Shown here one piece after another: positions 6,268-8,193 of a DNA stretch of 8,193 nucleotides. Origin of the DNA: Flavobacteriaceae bacterium (GTDB lineage: Bacteria > Bacteroidota > Bacteroidia > Flavobacteriales > Flavobacteriaceae); assembly GCA_030625995.1 (NCBI GenBank), contig DAOUPU010000102.1, positions 1 to 8,193 on the forward strand, in the 5' to 3' direction. The translations under genes were made by a program, and so were the position numbers. Below the pieces are notes generated by a model. It made no database searches, was not told the origin of the DNA, and saw only the letters and a program-made list of their open reading frames with translations. Numbering within the stretch: the first letter of the stretch is position 1; the number at the start of each line of letters is the position of its first letter.

Positions 6268-6960
6268 TCAAGAGATCTCCACCTTAAAAACTTCTGAAAA
6301 GTGGTTCAATAATTTAGTTTTTACTTCTTCAAGTGGAATTTTCAACCCTAGTTCCGCTTCCATTGACGTTACTCCTTTACCTCTTATTCCACAAGGAATA
6401 ATATGATCAAAATAACCCAGATCAGGACTCACATTTAAAGCAAAACCATGCATAGTAACCCATCGTGATGCTCTAACTCCAAAAGCACATATTTTTCGTG
6501 CAAAAGGTGTGCCTACATCTAACCAAACTCCTGTTTCTCCTTTACTCCTCTCCCCTTTCAAGCCATAATCTGCTATGGTTAAAATAATCACTTCCTCCAA
6601 ATTTCGCATGTAGAGATGAATGTCGTGAAAAAAATCATCTAAATTTAAAATAGGATATCCCACCAACTGCCCAGGTCCATGGTAAGTAATATCCCCACCT
6701 CGATTGGTTTTATAATAAGCAATTCCTCTCTCTCTGAGCTGTTCTTCATTGAGCAATAAATTGCTGAAATCGCCACTTTTTCCTAAAGTGTACACATGCG
6801 AATGTTCTGTAAATAATAAATAACTGGGGGTTGGATTATTCGTATCATTTTTACGATTATCCATTTTTATATTCAGGATACCTTGAAACAATTCATTTTG
6901 ATAATCCCAGGATTCCTTATAATCTCTTAGCCCAATATCTTCAAAAATTACTTTTCCCAT
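6268..6960 (-). CDS. lipB: octanoyl-[acyl-carrier-protein]:protein N-octanoyltransferase
   Basis: LipB moves the octanoyl group from octanoyl-ACP to a lysine of lipoyl domains (E2 subunits of 2-oxoacid dehydrogenases, GcvH); LipA then adds sulfur to make lipoate. The enzyme is cytoplasmic. The protein has 230 residues (E. coli 213) and shows the family motifs: HVYTLGKSGD (55-64), RGGDITYHGPGQLVGYP (87-103), RKICAFGVRASRWVTMHGFALNV (155-177) and IIPCGIRGKGVTSM (187-200). Lys156 and Cys190 correspond to the catalytic Lys/Cys pair. A stretch rich in Asn, Lys and Asp (33-44) near the N-terminus explains part of the extra length. The ATG at 6960 starts directly at the conserved first strand. It follows the Pmp3-family gene by 3 nt, so the two are almost surely co-transcribed. 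No lipA lies in the window. Confidence 0.97.
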   Translation of the reverse strand: MGKVIFEDIGLRDYKESWDYQNELFQGILNIKMDNRKNDTNNPTPSYLLFTEHSHVYTLGKSGDFSNLLLNEEQLRERGIAYYKTNRGGDITYHGPGQLVGYPILNLDDFFHDIHLYMRNLEEVIILTIADYGLKGERSKGETGVWLDVGTPFARKICAFGVRASRWVTMHGFALNVSPDLGYFDHIIPCGIRGKGVTSMEAELGLKIPLEEVKTKLLNHFSEVFKVEIS

Positions 6961-6963
6961 TGG

Positions 6964-7122
6964 CTATCTCTCCGGGTTGTTCAAAATGATCAAAGCAGCA
7001 ATTACACCCGGAACCCATCCACATATCGTTAGGATAAAAACAATTACTATAGACCCACACCCTTTATCAATAACAGCTAAAGGAGGTAGTAAAATAGCCA
7101 AAAGCACACGCATACAACCCAT
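6964..7122 (-). CDS. Pmp3/YqaE-family small membrane protein
   Basis: A 52-residue product read from the ATG at 7122 to the TAG at 6964-6966. The first half, MRVLLAILLPPLAVIDKGCG (from Met4), contains the family's LPPLAV element ending the first membrane helix (residues about 5-18). It is followed by a second helix with IVIVFILTICGWVPGVIAALIIL (24-47), in which the W-[IV]-P-G-x-[IV]-x-A pattern is diagnostic for Pmp3/UPF0057. Members are small inner-membrane proteins; yeast Pmp3 affects membrane potential, and bacterial roles are unclear. Met1 (7122) or Met4 (7113) could be the start; Met1 gives the more usual spacing before the first helix. It is the first gene of a pair with lipB, 3 nt apart. 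The gene is easily missed because it is short and a longer, meaningless frame covers it on the other strand. Confidence 0.9.
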   Translation of the reverse strand: MGCMRVLLAILLPPLAVIDKGCGSIVIVFILTICGWVPGVIAALIILNNPER

Positions 7123-7284
7123 GGTAATCTTGCTAATAATTAGTGCACGAAGTTCAGAAAAAATAATGAACCTAAAAAATAAACCTACTTCTAATAAGTG
7201 TGTCCTTTCAAGTAAATAAGAATTGATAAGCTCAGTTCAATTCAATTTAACTTATTTTCAAAACACCGGTCTAATTCAGAATCC

Positions 7285-7319
7285 CTGAACTTCCCTGATT
7301 CGTGTTGACCAGTTTTTAT
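7285..7319 (-). repeat. 35-nt inverted repeat, right arm
   Basis: Inverted partner of 6176-6210, with 29 of 35 positions identical. The AACCGGTCAA core of the left arm occurs again at 7829-7838, and ACCGGTC at 7265-7271, which suggests a dispersed family rather than a single pair. Confidence 0.65.
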
Positions 7320-7421
7320 TATCAAAAATAGTTAAAACATTATTATCTTCTAATTGATTTTTAATCCACTCCTTCTCGCAGAAATCGCAGATATTATTGA
7401 TTTCACAGATCTCACTTAAAA

Positions 7422-7459
7422 CCTGCCACGCCATACCTTTCGGTAGATAAAACGGCAGG
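7422..7459. repeat. nested hairpin, repeat remnant
   Basis: CCTGCC (7422-7427) pairs with GGCAGG (7454-7459), and inside it TACC (7434-7437) with GGTA (7442-7445) around a tttc loop. Its G+C content is above that of its surroundings. It resembles dispersed intergenic repeats of Flavobacteriia, a judgement from memory. Confidence 0.45.
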
Positions 7460-7620
7460 CGGGCTCACAACCTTTTCTTCCGTCTTCCAACTGATCAACT
7501 CATCTTCAAATTGTTCAGTTATCAATACGAAATGCCCTTAGATTTATACTGATTAACTACATCCTACCGCATGGATTCTAAGCTCCATAATACTTCTTTC
7601 ATATTTGTCCCGTACTTACT

Positions 7621-7669
7621 CCATAGTTAAGCCTATGATTCCCTATGGATTTCATAGAGTCAATTATGG
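7621..7669. repeat. 49-nt imperfect hairpin
   Basis: The outer stem CCATAGTTAA (7621-7630) with TCAATTATGG (7660-7669) pairs at 9 of 10 positions counting one G-T. After a 2x2 mismatch an inner stem CTATGA (7633-7638) with TCATAG (7652-7657) is perfect. The loop is 13 nt. It could be a REP-like DNA element or part of an untranslated RNA; no T-run follows on either side. Confidence 0.55.
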
Positions 7670-7680
7670 TCTAACAACTA

Positions 7681-7705
7681 ATTAAATCAAATATTTTGAT
7701 TAAAT
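7681..7705. repeat. 25-bp A/T-rich palindrome
   Basis: AATCAAA (7685-7691) and TTTGATT (7695-7701) are perfect inverses around TAT, and the match extends outwards over one mismatch (10 of 11 pairs). It begins 12 nt after the hairpin at 7621-7669. A dimeric regulator site or a hairpin are both possible; nothing shows which. Confidence 0.5.
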
Positions 7706-7856
7706 AGGGATGCTAGCTATTTCTTGAAATCTTCTGAATAAGGTAGTTGTTTTCTTAATTGTCTTAAACCAGAAATAGAACCTCAGGCTCATAATTGTCC
7801 GATAGTTCTAAGTTGAAAATTATTATTAACCGGTCAATTGTATTTAGGGATTGACA

Positions 7857-7961
7857 CACCAACAACTAACAACCACCAACCACCAACTAACAACCAGCAA
7901 CCACCAACTATCAACTATCATCGAGCAACCACCAACTATCAACCAGCAACTACCAACTAAC
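7857..7961. repeat. 15 in-phase heptamer tandem repeats (consensus AACYANC)
   Basis: From 7857 to 7961 the sequence divides exactly into fifteen 7-bp units: CACCAAC, AACTAAC, AACCACC twice, AACTAAC, AACCAGC, AACCACC, AACTATC twice, ATCGAGC, AACCACC, AACTATC, AACCAGC, AACTACC, AACTAAC. Only the first and the tenth break the AACYANC pattern. The phase is never lost. The array ends 27 nt before the -33 element of the lysS promoter. Heptamer repeats of this general kind are known in intergenic DNA of cyanobacteria and are seen in Bacteroidota. The frame running through it (start 7851) is a by-product of the repeat. Confidence 0.85.
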
Positions 7962-7988
7962 AAGCGCAAAACCCATCGAATAAACCCA

Positions 7989-8019
7989 TTGTCTATGTTT
8001 GAAAAGCATTGTATCTTTG
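7989..8019 (+). promoter_or_regulatory. promoter of lysS (Bacteroidota -33/-7 type)
   Basis: TTG at 7989-7991, a 20-nt spacer and TATCTTTG at 8012-8019 fit the Bacteroidota consensus TTG-N19-21-TAnnTTTG. The -7 box ends 36 nt before the ATG. A second exact TAnnTTTG (TATGTTTG, 7994-8001) overlaps but has no properly placed TTG. This is the best promoter in the window. Confidence 0.75.
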
Positions 8020-8055
8020 CACCTTATTTTACAAATCGATTTAATAATATAGCAA

Positions 8056-8193
8056 ATGCAATTATCAGAACAAGAAATTGTACGAAGAGAATCTTTACAA
8101 AAATTACGAAATTTAGGTATAAACCCTTATCCCGCAGCACAGTTTAAAACTACTGCTACGGTTAAAGAAGTAGTGGGGAATTTTGATTCTTTG
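8056..8193 (+). CDS. lysS: lysyl-tRNA synthetase, class II, N-terminal fragment
   Basis: LysRS charges tRNA-Lys with lysine in the cytoplasm. The 46 codons present run to the window edge. The sequence MQLSEQEIVRRESLQKLRNL, followed by GINPYPAAQFKTTATVKEV, is the typical start of class II LysRS in Flavobacteriia. It consists of an N-terminal helix (EQEIVRRESLQKLRNLG) and the G-[IV]-x-PYPA element that precedes the anticodon-binding OB fold. The OB fold and the catalytic domain lie beyond the window, so activity cannot be judged. The ATG at 8056 is set by this conserved N-terminus and by the promoter 36 nt upstream. The longer frame starting at 7851 uses another frame through the heptamer repeats and is not the gene. 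Confidence 0.93.
   Translation, partial: MQLSEQEIVRRESLQKLRNLGINPYPAAQFKTTATVKEVVGNFDSL

Larger units (their letters stand above)
7123..8055. other. long divergent intergenic region without a supported gene
   Basis: About 930 bp between the Pmp3-lipB unit (-) and lysS (+). It holds one arm of a 35-nt inverted repeat (7285-7319), a block with GAAATC/GATTTC (7381-7404) and a CCTGCC/GGCAGG hairpin (7422-7459). Further right are a 49-nt hairpin (7621-7669), a 25-bp palindrome (7681-7705), a TAGAAC/GTTCTA pair (7776-7781, 7805-7810), 15 heptamer repeats (7857-7961) and the lysS promoter. A 52-codon minus-strand frame (7276-7434) made largely of these repeats is not convincing as a gene. No tRNA or known ncRNA is recognised. 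Confidence 0.65.

Noticed and set aside
6977..7219. 80-codon plus-strand frame
   Set aside because: Antisense to the Pmp3-family gene, whose two helices and W-V-P-G motif are clear.
7276..7434. Small protein gene on the minus strand (52 codons)
   Set aside because: Covers repeat sequences, has no promoter box or family resemblance; kept only as a low-interest finding.
7857..7961. CRISPR array
   Set aside because: Units are 7 bp with no spacers between them and there is no cas gene in the window.
7851..8147. 98-codon plus-strand frame rich in Gln, Thr and Asn
   Set aside because: A product of the heptamer repeats (HQQLTTTNHQL pattern) that runs out of frame into lysS.

Overview
The window looks like part of a flavobacterial (Bacteroidota) chromosome. 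The evidence is the low G+C content, the protein families, and start regions that repeatedly carry the Bacteroidota -7 promoter motif TAnnTTTG instead of an E. coli-like -10 box and strong Shine-Dalgarno sites. No phage, plasmid, insertion sequence, rRNA, tRNA or CRISPR array is visible.

Layout from left to right: (1) the first 31 codons of a secreted protein on the minus strand (1-94), divergent from (2) rnhB, encoding RNase HII (190-789, +). (3) A convergent intergenic region (790-1172) filled with several copies of a GTCATTCCC/GGGAATGAC-ended palindromic repeat; the last copy runs into the end of (4) a 906-residue lipoprotein on the minus strand, an N-terminal YncE-like beta-propeller fused to a C-terminal phosphoesterase. 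(5) Divergent from it, a nucleoid-associated protein of the NdpA/YejK (NA37) family (4088-5137, +), then (6) a secreted DUF3108/TapB-like protein (5186-5869, +). (7) A gene-free stretch (5870-6267) holding a duplicated repeat bounded by TTAACCAC/GTGGTTAA. (8) A minus-strand gene pair only 3 nt apart: a 52-residue Pmp3/YqaE membrane protein (6964-7122) followed by lipB, octanoyltransferase (6268-6960). (9) A gene-free stretch of about 930 bp (7123-8055) with several hairpins, a 25-bp palindrome and 15 in-phase heptamer repeats, ending in a good promoter for (10) lysS, lysyl-tRNA synthetase, of which 46 codons are present (8056-8193, +).

The genes are mostly housekeeping (RNA removal from DNA, protein lipoylation, tRNA charging, nucleoid) plus three exported proteins of little-known role; apart from the Pmp3-lipB pair they do not form one pathway. 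I see no convincing new multi-gene system. The parts most worth a second look are in the intergenic DNA: at least four repeat families, one with compensatory stem changes between copies, one supplying the stop codon of a neighbouring gene, and a 35-nt inverted pair flanking the Pmp3-lipB unit.
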